From: an uncultured Nioella sp.
GTDB taxonomy: Bacteria > Pseudomonadota > Alphaproteobacteria > Rhodobacterales > Rhodobacteraceae
Length of the DNA: 64,000 nucleotides
Direction of reading: 5' to 3'
Assembly: GCA_947498125.1 (NCBI GenBank)
Contig: CANMJH010000002.1
Location: 749,001 to 813,000 of the forward strand
Position 1 is the first letter of the stretch. Every line of letters begins with the position of its first letter. The position numbers and the translations under genes were made by a program. Below are positions 37,342 through 45,850 of this stretch, in pieces. The notes beneath the pieces are model-generated. The model was given only the letters and a program-made list of their open reading frames with translations, was not told the DNA's origin and searched no databases.

Positions 37342-39003
37342 ATGTCCGATAAATTCCGCATCACGCTGGCGCAGCTCAACGCAACGGTGGGCGATCTCAG
37401 GGGCAATGCAGACAAAGCGCGCGCTGCATGGGCCGAGGCAAAAGCGGCAGGCGCCGACATGGTTGCTTTCCCCGAGATGTTCATCGCGGGCTACCAGTTG
37501 CAGGACCTTGTTCGCAAGTCTGCTTTCGCCGTAGATGTGCAACGCGTATTGGAAGAATTGGCGGCAGATTGCTCCGACGGACCTGCCATTGGCATCGGCG
37601 GTCCATGGCCCGGCCCCGATAAGCCGTTCAATGCCTATTTCATCCTGCAGGACGGCAAAATCACGGCCGAAGTGCTGAAGCAGCACCTGCCAAACTATAA
37701 TGTTTTCGATGAAAAACGCTATTATCATGCCGGAACGCCACAAGGGCCTGTCTCCATTGGAGGTGTGCGTATTGGCATCCCGATTTGCGAGGATTGCTGG
37801 TTCGAGGACGTTTCGGAAACGCTGGCAGAGACGGGGGCGGAGTTTCTGTTCGTCCCTAATGGCTCTCCATATCACCGAAATAAAATAGGCATTCGTCAGG
37901 CCGTTACGGTCAGCCGCGTTGTCGAAACAGGGCTGCCGCTGATCTTTCTGAACCTTGTTGGTGGACAGGATGATCAACTGTTTGATGGGGCCAGCTTTGC
38001 ACTTAATCCCGGTGGCAGTCTGGCATTGCAAATGCAGAGTTTTGAAGAAGAATTGCGCCATGTCGACCTTATCCGCGGGCCAGATGGCTGGAAAGTAGAA
38101 GACGCCGAAAAAGCGGTTCTGCCGGATGAGTGGGAAAGCGATTATCGCGCAATGGTGATGTCGGTGCAGGATTATTTTGGCAAGACCGGCTTCAAAAAGG
38201 CCGTGCTTGGCCTGTCTGGTGGGATCGATTCGGCCATCGTTGCGACTATCGCGGCCGATGCGCTTGGCCCAGAAAATGTCCGCTGTGTGATGCTGCCGTC
38301 GGAATACACCTCGACCACATCTTTGGAAGATGCCGAAGCGGTGGCGACGCAGCTTGGATGCCGATTGGACACGGTCTCAATCGGCGGCCCCCGCTCGGCC
38401 GTCACGGATGCCTTGAACGACCTCTTTGCGGGGACCTCGCCCGATGTGGCCGAGGAGAACATCCAATCCCGCTTGCGGGGCGTGATCCTCATGGCGTTGT
38501 CGAATAAATTTGGTGAAATGCTGCTGACGACCGGGAATAAATCCGAGGTCGCCGTGGGCTATGCCACGATCTATGGCGACATGGCGGGCGGCTATAACCC
38601 GATCAAAGACATGTATAAAACCCGCGTGTTTGAGACTTGCCGCTGGCGCAACGCCAATCACCGCCCTTGGATGTTGGCGCCTGCGGGCGAGGTTATCCCA
38701 ACGCGCGTGATCGACAAACCGCCGACCGCCGAGCTGCGCCATGATCAAAAGGATGAAGACAGCTTACCGCCCTATGAGGTGCTGGATGTGATCCTTGAGA
38801 TGCTGATCGACCGTGAAGCGTCGGTCGCAGATATTGTGGCGATGGGATATGAGCGTGAGACGGTGAAAAAGGTCGAGCATCTGCTCTACATCTCGGAATA
38901 TAAACGCTTTCAATCAGCTCCCGGCGCGCGATTGACCGAGAAAGCATTCTGGCTGGACCGGCGCTATCCAATTGCAAACAGGTGGCGCGATAACGCCGAA
39001 TGA
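37342..39003 (+). CDS. nadE: Glutamine-dependent NAD+ synthetase
   Basis: 553 residues, the two-domain type. The N-terminal nitrilase-like amidase (~1-265) has the catalytic Glu in AFPEMFIAGY, Lys in LKQHLPNY and Cys in GIPICEDCWF. The C-terminal synthetase (~280-553) has the ATP P-loop LSGGIDSA, followed by TGNKSEVAVGYAT and the DKPPTAELR segment. It converts nicotinate adenine dinucleotide to NAD with glutamine-derived ammonia and ATP. Divergent from the MORN gene, convergent with the diguanylate cyclase gene. Confidence 0.96.
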   Translation: MSDKFRITLAQLNATVGDLRGNADKARAAWAEAKAAGADMVAFPEMFIAGYQLQDLVRKSAFAVDVQRVLEELAADCSDGPAIGIGGPWPGPDKPFNAYFILQDGKITAEVLKQHLPNYNVFDEKRYYHAGTPQGPVSIGGVRIGIPICEDCWFEDVSETLAETGAEFLFVPNGSPYHRNKIGIRQAVTVSRVVETGLPLIFLNLVGGQDDQLFDGASFALNPGGSLALQMQSFEEELRHVDLIRGPDGWKVEDAEKAVLPDEWESDYRAMVMSVQDYFGKTGFKKAVLGLSGGIDSAIVATIAADALGPENVRCVMLPSEYTSTTSLEDAEAVATQLGCRLDTVSIGGPRSAVTDALNDLFAGTSPDVAEENIQSRLRGVILMALSNKFGEMLLTTGNKSEVAVGYATIYGDMAGGYNPIKDMYKTRVFETCRWRNANHRPWMLAPAGEVIPTRVIDKPPTAELRHDQKDEDSLPPYEVLDVILEMLIDREASVADIVAMGYERETVKKVEHLLYISEYKRFQSAPGARLTEKAFWLDRRYPIANRWRDNAE

Positions 39004-39110
39004 TGATGCGCGTGTCTTGGCATAATTGGACCGCATTGCCTTAATTGCGCGGCAAATGGGCCCGATGGTTGCAGCGCGACTTAGCAAATGCATGGCTTAC
39101 ACCCACGGCA

Positions 39111-40604
39111 TTAATCGTGTTCCACTCGGGCGACCCTGACACAGTTGCGCCCTGCATCCTTGGCCTCGTAAAGCGCTTCATCTGCGGCATTCAAAAGATC
39201 CTGCGGCATGGCGCCGTGATCAGGGTAGGCTGATACGCCGACTGAAATGGTGACACGTGGCAAAAGGCCGGACCCGTAGCGAATTTTGACCTCTTCAACG
39301 GCTGTGCGCAGCATCTCACCGGCGCGAAGTGTGGTTTCCAAATCGGCGCCTGGCAAAAGCACCGTGAATTCTTCACCACCAAACCGGCAGCATACTTCGT
39401 CGGCAGAGAACGTCTCATAAAGTTTTTCGCCGACCGCGCGGAGCACCATATCGCCTGCATCATGACCGTGGTTGTCGTTGAAGCTTTTAAACTTATCTGC
39501 ATCTAGCGACAAAATGCCGAACGTCGTTTCCTTACGGGCGGCCATCGCCAGTTCCGATCGCAGAGATTCAAGGAAATAGCGCCGATTATACAGACCTGTC
39601 AGGGGGTCGCGGGTTGATTGGTCTTGCAGCTCGTCGCGCAGCTTCACATTGGCTATGGCCAGGCTGATATGTTCGGCGCATTGCAAGGCGAATTTGTAAG
39701 TGCTGTCAATAACTGGGGTTGGCAGGTCAGGGTCAAACTTGATGTGCAAAAGGCCAACGGTGTCGCCATGGGCGACAATGGGCACGCAAAGCGCATCCGT
39801 CAGATTATCCTGATCCGGCTGGTCTTTGACATGCGAGCAAGTGAATGCGATTTTTGAGGCGTCATAGCGATACCGACGTCCGCGGCGCAGGGCCCAGCAA
39901 CTATCGGGCGCGATATGGTCGTGCGGTGCAAAAGCTCCCCAGCCACAAGAGCCATCCAGAACGTCGCGGGAATTGGAATAGACGTAAAGCTCACCGCTTG
40001 TTCCCGGCAGAAGTTTTTCCATAAATTCGCTGACGATCTCGTAAAGTTCGACCAGAGATTTACAGCTTTGCAGCCATTCATCCAACTGCGATAGCTGTTT
40101 GGCCTCATTTCGCCAAATTTGCTCTTTCCCCAGTGTTTTGAGCGCTTTAAGTTCGGCGGCCTCTGCCTGCTTACGGGCCGCTTCAAGTTCTTTTGCGGCT
40201 TTGCGGGCCATACTGACATCGGTGAAAGTTACGACATATCCGCCTTCAATTAAGGGGCGGGCATTTGTGGCAACCACACGGCCCGAAGGCATTTGCCGGT
40301 CAAAAGCAAAGGGCAGACCGGAGTCGAAACGCTTTTGGACGTCGCGGACCATTTCCGAGCTAACCTCACCGCGTTCGGACGCGGCGCGCAAAAACTCGCC
40401 GCGCTCACAGCCAATGAAAATATGACCGCGCGACAGCTCAAGAACTTCAAAGATACGCTCATTGTGCAGCATGCATTTCGCATCGCGAGACCATACCAAA
40501 ATGCCTTGCTCCATCGCGTCGACGACGCTGCGAAGGATCTCAGCCTCATCAATTCCAATTGGTTCGCCGGTTTTTGGCCCAAGTGTGCCTGCGTGTTTGG
40601 TCAT
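39111..40604 (-). CDS. PAS-GAF diguanylate cyclase
   Basis: 497 residues. A PAS-type domain (~25-130), a short coiled linker (~135-165), a GAF-like sensor domain (~170-320, with PDSCWALRRGRRY and CVPIVAHGDTVG) and a complete GGDEF domain (~335-497) with RDPLTGLYNRR and active site RFGGEEF. It should make cyclic di-GMP. The inhibitory I-site RxxD five residues before GGEEF reads SADE, so product feedback is probably lost. No membrane segment; cytoplasmic sensor. Confidence 0.92.
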   Translation of the reverse strand: MTKHAGTLGPKTGEPIGIDEAEILRSVVDAMEQGILVWSRDAKCMLHNERIFEVLELSRGHIFIGCERGEFLRAASERGEVSSEMVRDVQKRFDSGLPFAFDRQMPSGRVVATNARPLIEGGYVVTFTDVSMARKAAKELEAARKQAEAAELKALKTLGKEQIWRNEAKQLSQLDEWLQSCKSLVELYEIVSEFMEKLLPGTSGELYVYSNSRDVLDGSCGWGAFAPHDHIAPDSCWALRRGRRYRYDASKIAFTCSHVKDQPDQDNLTDALCVPIVAHGDTVGLLHIKFDPDLPTPVIDSTYKFALQCAEHISLAIANVKLRDELQDQSTRDPLTGLYNRRYFLESLRSELAMAARKETTFGILSLDADKFKSFNDNHGHDAGDMVLRAVGEKLYETFSADEVCCRFGGEEFTVLLPGADLETTLRAGEMLRTAVEEVKIRYGSGLLPRVTISVGVSAYPDHGAMPQDLLNAADEALYEAKDAGRNCVRVARVEHD

Positions 40605-40689
40605 TATCGCGCCCCTTGCAAATCATATTGCGCCGTTGTCGCTAACATCATCTACTTGGGATTTGCTGAATTTTCGGGCGAAAAATCGT

Positions 40690-41157
40690 CTAAACTTCTT
40701 CCGACTTTTGCCCATCGTCCAGAATTAATCTAGGACCGGCCCCTTTTTCGCGAACAGTGTCATCTGGATTGTAGAGGCTGCATGCTTTCAGTGAGAGACA
40801 GCCGCACCCAATGCATCCATCCAGCCTGTCCCGTGTCCGTTGAAGTTGGTCGATACGTTGGTCCAATTCGTCGCGAAACCGGCGGCTGATCTGTTCCCAA
40901 TCGGATGTCGTCGGCGTTCGGCCTTCGGGCAATTTCTCCATCTCGCCACGTATGTCGGTCAGGGAAAAGCCCAGCTCTTGCGCGATCTTGATGAAAGAAA
41001 TGCGCCGGATATCTGAACGCCGAAACTGTCTTTGCCCGGCCGCGCTGCGGATGGGATGAACAAGGCCTTCGGTCTCGTAATAACGGATGGCTGAAACGGC
41101 GAGGCCAGTTCGCCGGGCGATTTTTCCGATAGGCAGCATATCCCCGGCACGGCGCAT
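40690..41157 (-). CDS. soxR: Redox-sensitive regulator SoxR
   Basis: 155 residues from ATG 41157, preceded by AAGAGG; a further ATG at 41139 is possible. MerR-type HTH (LPIGKIARRTGLAVSAIRYY), dimerisation helix and the C-terminal [2Fe-2S] site CIGCGCLSLKAC (CxxCxCxxxxxC). Oxidation of the cluster by superoxide or redox-cycling compounds switches the protein on. A near-perfect sox box (41173-41190) lies 16 bp before its start and between the -35 and -10 of the divergent VOC gene, so it can regulate both. Confidence 0.95.
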   Translation of the reverse strand: MRRAGDMLPIGKIARRTGLAVSAIRYYETEGLVHPIRSAAGQRQFRRSDIRRISFIKIAQELGFSLTDIRGEMEKLPEGRTPTTSDWEQISRRFRDELDQRIDQLQRTRDRLDGCIGCGCLSLKACSLYNPDDTVREKGAGPRLILDDGQKSEEV

Positions 41158-41168
41158 GAAAAAACCTC

Positions 41169-41199
41169 TTGAGCTAAAGTTAACTTGAGCAATTACAAC
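41169..41199 (+). promoter_or_regulatory. SoxR-type promoter with sox box
   Basis: GCTAAAGTTAACTTGAGC (41173-41190) is an 18-bp palindrome with 8 of 9 pairs matching, very close to the known CCTCAAGTTAACTTGAGG sox box. A plausible -35 TTGAGC (41169-41174) and -10 TACAAC (41194-41199) are 19 bp apart, the long spacer expected for MerR-family activation. Confidence 0.8.
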
Positions 41200-41239
41200 A
41201 CAAGCCATGTCCCCGAATCAAGTCGCAGGAGCAGACCCA

Positions 41240-41620
41240 ATGACCGCCGCCTTTCTTGAACATGTGAATGTCACAGTCACCGACCCGCCTTTGGTTGCGC
41301 AGCTTCTGTGTAAGATCTTCGATTGGAAGATCCGCTGGCAAGGCGAAGGGTTGGGGGGTGGATATTCTATCCACGTTGGCAACGACACGTCCTATGTCGT
41401 TGTCTATTCACAAGGTGGTAAGATGAAGGCCCCTGATCGGTATCGCACGCCGGGCGGGCTGAACCATATCGGTGTTGTTGTCGAAGACATCATGACAACA
41501 GAACAAAAAGTTCGCGATGCCGGATACGCGCCTTACAGTTTTGGGGATTATGACCCCGGCCGCCGCTTTTACTTCGACGGTCCTGATCAGATCGAGATTG
41601 AAGTGGTCTCTTACACCTAA
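41240..41620 (+). CDS. VOC-family (glyoxalase/dioxygenase fold) protein, SoxR target
   Basis: 126 residues, starting at the ATG preceded by AGGAG; an upstream ATG at 41207 lacks this. Starts FLEHVNVTVTDP, has GGLNHIGVVVED in the middle and ends FYFDGPDQIEIEVVSY, the paired beta-alpha-beta modules of the vicinal oxygen chelate fold. His in LEHVN and NHIGV and Glu near the end are the likely metal ligands. Control by SoxR suggests detoxification or binding of a redox-active compound, such as a quinone-like or phenazine-like molecule. Substrate unknown. Confidence 0.82.
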   Translation: MTAAFLEHVNVTVTDPPLVAQLLCKIFDWKIRWQGEGLGGGYSIHVGNDTSYVVVYSQGGKMKAPDRYRTPGGLNHIGVVVEDIMTTEQKVRDAGYAPYSFGDYDPGRRFYFDGPDQIEIEVVSYT

Positions 41621-41635
41621 CGTCGCTAATCGGCC

Positions 41636-42445
41636 TTAGAATTCGACTGAAACGCCCGGCAGGTTTAAGGTGCTTAGCAAATCGCGCACCTCTTGTCGGG
41701 CGGCCACGTTTGAGATGTTCATCCGTTCTACGCCCAGTTCGCGCAGGTCGAGCAAAGTCATGCCAAGCGGAAATAGCTCGCGAAAGATAACACGTTCTGA
41801 CAGGCCCGGCGCCACGCGGAAGCCAATACGTTCGGACAGGTTACCAAGTGCTTCACCGACTTTGCGTTTGTTGTGCATTTGCTGCGCGCCTAATCGGTTG
41901 CGCACGACGATCCAATCAATCGGTTTCAGACCGGCTTTCGAGCGCAGCTGGCGACTATGCCAAACCATCTCGGAATAAACCGAGGGGCCTTTGATCTCAT
42001 ATGTCTCTGGATCAATGCGGGCCAAAAGGTCGAAATCAACGAAGCTGTCATTCATGGGCGTGACCAGCGTATCGGCCAGCGAATGGGCAACTTGGCTAAG
42101 GCGAGTGTGGGAGCCGGGGCAATCGATGACGATGAAATCGCACCGCGTGTCCAGATCGCTGACCGCCGCTGACAGCCGCAGGTCAAAAATGTTCTCATCT
42201 GGCCCGACCGTTGCAGGGTCGATTTCGGGCAAGTTGATCAAGATCGGAGACGCAAGATCAATCTCGCGCTTGGCAATCGTGGCTTGCCGGTTCTCGATAT
42301 AGCGGCCAAAGCTACGCTGGCGCAGGTCAAGGTCCAAGCCGCCGACTCGGTGTCCCATCCGAGCCAGAGCGGTCGCAACATGCATACCGGTGGTCGATTT
42401 GCCAGATCCGCCCTTTTCATTGCCCAGAACGATGATATGCGCCAT
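41636..42445 (-). CDS. mipZ: MipZ, ParA-type division-site inhibitor
   Basis: 269 residues from ATG 42445 with AAGGGG ahead of it. Deviant Walker A NEKGGSGKSTTG (~8-19), Walker A' DLDLRQRSFGRY and Walker B FIVIDCPGSHT (~110-120). The sequence is MipZ rather than ParA: it includes LADTLVTPMNDSFVDFDLL. In alphaproteobacteria MipZ binds ParB at the poles and forms a gradient that blocks FtsZ assembly away from midcell. Confidence 0.93.
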   Translation of the reverse strand: MAHIIVLGNEKGGSGKSTTGMHVATALARMGHRVGGLDLDLRQRSFGRYIENRQATIAKREIDLASPILINLPEIDPATVGPDENIFDLRLSAAVSDLDTRCDFIVIDCPGSHTRLSQVAHSLADTLVTPMNDSFVDFDLLARIDPETYEIKGPSVYSEMVWHSRQLRSKAGLKPIDWIVVRNRLGAQQMHNKRKVGEALGNLSERIGFRVAPGLSERVIFRELFPLGMTLLDLRELGVERMNISNVAARQEVRDLLSTLNLPGVSVEF

Positions 42446-42578
42446 CGCTATCCCCTTAATCATTATCGCTATGATGCCCTCATTTGGTGGGGCAAATCAC
42501 TTTGTCCGCAATATACGGGAGGTTCGTGCCGCTGTTAAGCGACAAACGTCAGAAGATGCGACCCTGTTGCCAATGTGA

Positions 42579-43265
42579 TCAGTTGGGGGCGGGAAAGGCC
42601 GTGTCAAATGCCGCACGGCCGGTGTTTGAAAAGGCAATGACGCGGCTATCTTTGGGGCGTTTGGCCCAATTGTTTTGCAAGATCATCTCTAGAATTGCAT
42701 GTCCTAAGCCGCCAGCCAGATGGCTGCGCCGCTCCGACCAATCAAGGCAAGCACGGCAGATCGGGCGCTTGGCTGCATATAATTTGGCGACATCCAATCC
42801 CATGTCTTGCAGTGATTGCGCGCCGAGATCGGTCAAAACCGGAAATTCTGGGTGATCTTGCAGCCAACCTTGCGCAATCATTCGATCATAAAGCGCGATG
42901 CCCATATCGCCCGCTAGGTGATCGTAGCACACACGCGCAGTTTTCATTGCGGCATCTTTGGGCCCTGTCCTCGTGCGCAAATGACCACTGCCCGCAGCCA
43001 GACCCATGAGCGCCTCAAGCGTTTCGGCAACTTGATCGGTCGCGATTGTGAAATACTTGTGCCGCCCTTGCGGGCGCACCGTGATTAGCCCGCCTTGCGA
43101 AAGCTTCGCCAAATGCGCGCTTGCCGTTTGAAGGGTCACGCCCGCCTCACCGGCCAATTCGGTTGCCGTCAGGGCTTTGCCGCTCATCAAGGCAGTCAGC
43201 ATATTTGCGCGTGCAGGATCGCCGATAAGGGCAGCGATAGGAGCAATGTTTGGACCTTCTTTCAT
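42579..43265 (-). CDS. ArsR-family regulator with extended C-terminal domain
   Basis: 228 residues from the ATG at 43265. The N-terminal winged HTH (~5-85, ARANMLTALMSGKALTATEL, TASAHLAKLSQGGLI) is typical; the C-terminal ~130 residues are an extra domain with ICRACLDWSERRSHLAGGLG, known from longer ArsR proteins of alphaproteobacteria. The Cys pair (CRAC) may sense ligand or oxidant. A half-site ATAGTTCG overlaps its own start codon and recurs twice in the divergent promoter, which fits autoregulation and control of the NIPSNAP/ABM pair. Confidence 0.85.
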   Translation of the reverse strand: MKEGPNIAPIAALIGDPARANMLTALMSGKALTATELAGEAGVTLQTASAHLAKLSQGGLITVRPQGRHKYFTIATDQVAETLEALMGLAAGSGHLRTRTGPKDAAMKTARVCYDHLAGDMGIALYDRMIAQGWLQDHPEFPVLTDLGAQSLQDMGLDVAKLYAAKRPICRACLDWSERRSHLAGGLGHAILEMILQNNWAKRPKDSRVIAFSNTGRAAFDTAFPAPN

Positions 43266-43330
43266 AGTTCGATCGTAGCCGAAGCATTGAATGCGCGCAA
43301 TTGAATATAGTTCGAGCATGAACGAACTAT
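43265..43330. promoter_or_regulatory. Three ATAGTTCG half-sites, presumed ArsR operator
   Basis: ATAGTTCG at 43265-43272 and 43307-43314, and its reverse complement CGAACTAT at 43323-43330. The last two form an inverted repeat with an 8-base spacer directly before the NIPSNAP gene; the first covers the arsR start. Confidence 0.65.
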
Positions 43331-43345
43331 GAAAGGTCGAAAGAG

Positions 43346-43669
43346 ATGCTGACTTGCGTCATCCGTTATCAGATTGATCCAACAAAGCGCGACGCGTTTT
43401 GCAAATATGCCCGCAATTGGGGAGAGGCCATTCCCCGCAATGGTGCAGATCTAATCGGATATTTCGCCCCGCATGAGGGCAGCACAACATTGGCTTATGG
43501 AATTTACAACGTGTCAAGCCTTGCCGCCTACGAGGCCTATCGCGCGCGATTGGCTGCAGATCCGCTTGGCCGCGAAAACTATGAGTTTGCGCAATCTGAG
43601 CGGTTTATTTTGCGGGAAGATCGAACCTTTTTGACGCTCGCTTCGACGCCCGGCGGGATAACAACATGA
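43346..43669 (+). CDS. NIPSNAP-family protein
   Basis: 107 residues, a dimeric alpha/beta-barrel-type small protein. It opens with [21 protein letters not shown] and ends [14 protein letters not shown], as NIPSNAP domains do. Enzymatic role unclear; often near monooxygenase-like partners. The stop overlaps the next gene (ATGA), a second ferredoxin-like-fold protein, so a heteromer is conceivable. Controlled by the divergent ArsR regulator judging from operator placement. Confidence 0.85.
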   Translation: MLTCVIRYQIDPTKRDAFCKYARNWGEAIPRNGADLIGYFAPHEGSTTLAYGIYNVSSLAAYEAYRARLAADPLGRENYEFAQSERFILREDRTFLTLASTPGGITT

Positions 43670-44001
43670 TTGCCGTCATCTTTGAAGTGCAGCCGCGCGA
43701 CCAGGCCAGCTATCTGCGAATTGCGGGCGAAATTAAGGGGGAGTTGGAACAGGTTGAAGGGTTTCTTTCTGTCGAGCGTTTTCAAAGCCTGACGAACCCA
43801 GACAAGCTGTTGTCGCTTTCGTTTTTCGAGGATGAAGCAGCGGTTCAGAAATGGCGCACCCTTTCGGTCCATCGCGAGGCACAAAGGGCAGGGCGGTCCG
43901 GCGTCTTTTCAGATTACCGTCTGCGCGTCGCCGAAGTGCTACGCGATTATGGAATGACCGACCGGGCCGAGGTGCCAGCCGACATTGCAGAGCAGGATTA
44001 A
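43666..44001 (+). CDS. Antibiotic biosynthesis monooxygenase (ABM)-domain protein
   Basis: 111 residues; starts [19 protein letters not shown] and contains [11 protein letters not shown] and [14 protein letters not shown], the pattern of ABM ferredoxin-like barrels. Members include quinone-forming monooxygenases without cofactor and haem-degrading enzymes; the conserved residues needed to choose are not clear here. Translated with the NIPSNAP gene through a 4-bp overlap. Its stop overlaps the 3' end of the convergent MarR gene by 4 bp. Confidence 0.85.
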   Translation: MIAVIFEVQPRDQASYLRIAGEIKGELEQVEGFLSVERFQSLTNPDKLLSLSFFEDEAAVQKWRTLSVHREAQRAGRSGVFSDYRLRVAEVLRDYGMTDRAEVPADIAEQD

Positions 44002-44483
44002 TCTTCGGGCTTTCCTGGCGCCGGAATGGTCAATTTTCTGGGGGATGTCGTGTCGAGCGCGCATTTGGTTTTCGCCAAAACGCGCGTCACGGCTGCGATG
44101 TCTTCCGGACTGATGCCCATCTGGGCCCAATTGTCTTCGACCAGCTTGCTGGCACGTTCCAAAATTGTGCGTCCAAACGGCAAGATGGCCAATTGTATGC
44201 GGCGTTCGTCCTCGGGATCTCTGACGCGCTCAACCAGCTCGAATGACGCCATTTTCTTGATGAGCGGTGACAGGCTGTTGGCTTCAACCCCGGTCTTTGC
44301 CGAAAGCGCACTTAGCGACATTGGCCCGGATTCGTTCAAAGCCAAAAGTGCGACGAACTTGGCGTAGGTGAATCCGACGTCGCCAAAGGCCGAATGATAG
44401 AAACGTCCAAGCGAATGGTGCAACGCGTAAACGTTGAAACACAAAAGGTCGTCCAGTTTTGGCAATTGGGGTGAGTCATCCAT
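43998..44483 (-). CDS. MarR-family regulator, OhrR-like
   Basis: 161 residues. Helix-turn-helix with MSLSALSAKTGVEANSLSPL and wing RVRDPEDERRIQLAI. A cysteine at residue 15 in LDDLLCFNVYALHHSLGRFY stands at the place of the peroxide-sensing Cys of OhrR (LCFxxY pattern), and the Tyr partners are present. It therefore probably senses organic hydroperoxide or reactive electrophiles. No ohr gene is next to it; the divergent gene is a metallo-beta-lactamase-fold hydrolase with a fitting palindrome upstream (44547-44570). Confidence 0.82.
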   Translation of the reverse strand: MDDSPQLPKLDDLLCFNVYALHHSLGRFYHSAFGDVGFTYAKFVALLALNESGPMSLSALSAKTGVEANSLSPLIKKMASFELVERVRDPEDERRIQLAILPFGRTILERASKLVEDNWAQMGISPEDIAAVTRVLAKTKCALDTTSPRKLTIPAPGKPED

Positions 44484-44546
44484 AGCCGCTAGAGATAGGC
44501 GGGGCTGACGCGAAATGAAAGAGTTGACGAAAAAAGAATCTTGATA

Positions 44547-44570
44547 GATTAATTCGTGTACGAATCAATC
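44547..44570. promoter_or_regulatory. 24-bp MarR/OhrR-type operator
   Basis: ATTCGT-GT-ACGAAT (44552-44565) with flanks GATTa/cAATC makes a near-perfect 24-bp palindrome between the MarR gene and the hydrolase gene, ~22 bp before the latter's ATG. A TTGACG hexamer at 44524-44529 may be the -35 element. Confidence 0.7.
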
Positions 44571-44592
44571 GTAAACGCATAAAGGTAACCCT

Positions 44593-45555
44593 ATGACACA
44601 TCTCTCCCGTCGCGCCTTCGCAACGCTCGCGCTGAGCGCCCCGTTTGTCACAACTGCGCTTGGCACTTTGCCGGCGTTTGCGCAAAGCAACGCTACTCCA
44701 GGGGGCGCATCAATCTATGGCGCCAATCTGGGTCAGTATCGCATTACCGCCATTTTGGATGGCGTCATGGCCATGTCGCGCGGCTTCTTCTTTGGAGAAG
44801 ACCCGGCAGCGATTGACCGGGTCGTCGCCGATGCCGGTTTGGCGCCAGAGGTTTTGCCAGCGCCCGTTTCAGCGTTTGTATTATCTTCCCCGGACCGCAC
44901 CATTCTTATTGATGCCGGAATGGGCGATATCGATATTCTGGGCACTGGCTTTGGCCAAGTCGCGGCAGGTTTAGCCGCGGCAGGGATTGCGCCTGCCGAT
45001 GTCGATACGATTATCCTAACGCACCTGCATCCAGACCATTTTGGCGGATTGCTGTCAGGGCAGGGTGCTGCCTTTCCAAATGCAGAACTTATAGTCTCAG
45101 AAGTGGACGCGGCCTTTTGGTCAGATGATGCAATGATGGCAGCCGCCCCAGAGCAAATGCAGGGCTTGTTTCCCATGGCACGCGGTGCCCTTGCCGCCTA
45201 TGCCGGTCGGGTTACCTTGGCCTCCGACGGCCAAGAAGTGGCGCCCGGCGTGACATTGATGCTGTCACCCGGACACACGCCCGGCCATTCAATTCTGCAT
45301 ATTGATGGCGGTGAGACTGAGATGATGATGGTTGCGGACAGCCTGCACAGTGCTGATCTGCACACTGCAATGCCAGAAGTTGGCTTTGGCTTCGATACCG
45401 ATCCTGCGCTTGCCGCGCAGTCGCGGGCACAGCTTTTTGATCGGTTGGCCAGCGACCGGGTGCTGGTTGCGGGAAGCCACATCCATTTCCCTGGATTTGG
45501 GCGCATTTTGCGGGCGGGCGACGCGTATCGTTTCGCTCCGGCCTCTGTACTTTAA
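44593..45555 (+). CDS. Tat-exported metallo-beta-lactamase-fold hydrolase
   Basis: 320 residues. The N-terminus SRRAFATLALS is a twin-arginine signal with cleavage near AFAQS (~31). Zinc site: THLHPDHFGG (HxHxDH, ~140), His in PGHTPGHS (~228), Asp in MVADSLH (~252) and a late His in GSHIHFPG (~297). This matches the lactonase-like MBL branch. Periplasmic location and control by an OhrR-like regulator suggest detoxification, but lactone (quorum-signal) hydrolysis is also possible. AAAGG precedes the ATG. Confidence 0.88.
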   Translation: MTHLSRRAFATLALSAPFVTTALGTLPAFAQSNATPGGASIYGANLGQYRITAILDGVMAMSRGFFFGEDPAAIDRVVADAGLAPEVLPAPVSAFVLSSPDRTILIDAGMGDIDILGTGFGQVAAGLAAAGIAPADVDTIILTHLHPDHFGGLLSGQGAAFPNAELIVSEVDAAFWSDDAMMAAAPEQMQGLFPMARGALAAYAGRVTLASDGQEVAPGVTLMLSPGHTPGHSILHIDGGETEMMMVADSLHSADLHTAMPEVGFGFDTDPALAAQSRAQLFDRLASDRVLVAGSHIHFPGFGRILRAGDAYRFAPASVL

Positions 45556-45568
45556 ACGCCAAAACGAA

Positions 45569-45602
45569 AAACGCCGCCCAAACGGGGCGGCGTTTCTTTT
45601 TA
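45569..45602. terminator. Bidirectional Rho-independent terminator
   Basis: AAACGCCGCCC (45569-45579), a 5-base loop, then GGGCGGCGTTT (45585-45595) and CTTTTTTA. An A-rich stretch on the left provides the U-run for the opposite strand. It separates the convergent hydrolase and rpmE genes. Confidence 0.9.
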
Positions 45603-45617
45603 CAAAAGGTAAGTGGC

Positions 45618-45839
45618 TTAGAAGCCCAGACCTTCGTATTTCTTTTTGAACTTGGAAACGCGACCACCGGTATCCATCAAGCGCGAGGTGCCGCCAGTCC
45701 AGGCAGGGTGCGCGGAAGGGTCGATGTCCAACGCCAGCTGGTCGCCTTCGGCGCCCCAGGTGGATTTCATCTGAACAATGTCGCCATTGGTCATTTTCAC
45801 ATTGATGATGTGATATTCGGGATGGGTATCTTTTTTCAT
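45618..45839 (-). CDS. rpmE: Ribosomal protein L31
   Basis: 73 residues, starting [19 protein letters not shown] and ending [10 protein letters not shown], the L31 pattern. The Cys zinc ligands of the C+ form are absent (no Cys at all), so this is the zinc-independent type. It lies 11 bp after rplS and ends just before a strong terminator. Confidence 0.97.
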   Translation of the reverse strand: MKKDTHPEYHIINVKMTNGDIVQMKSTWGAEGDQLALDIDPSAHPAWTGGTSRLMDTGGRVSKFKKKYEGLGF

Positions 45840-45850
45840 GGAGCCAATCC

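Noticed and set aside
37189-38061. N-terminal extension of the MORN protein to 784 residues
   Set aside because: The extra part lies antisense to nadE; the GTG at 37188 has a strong ribosome binding site and is followed by a signal peptide.
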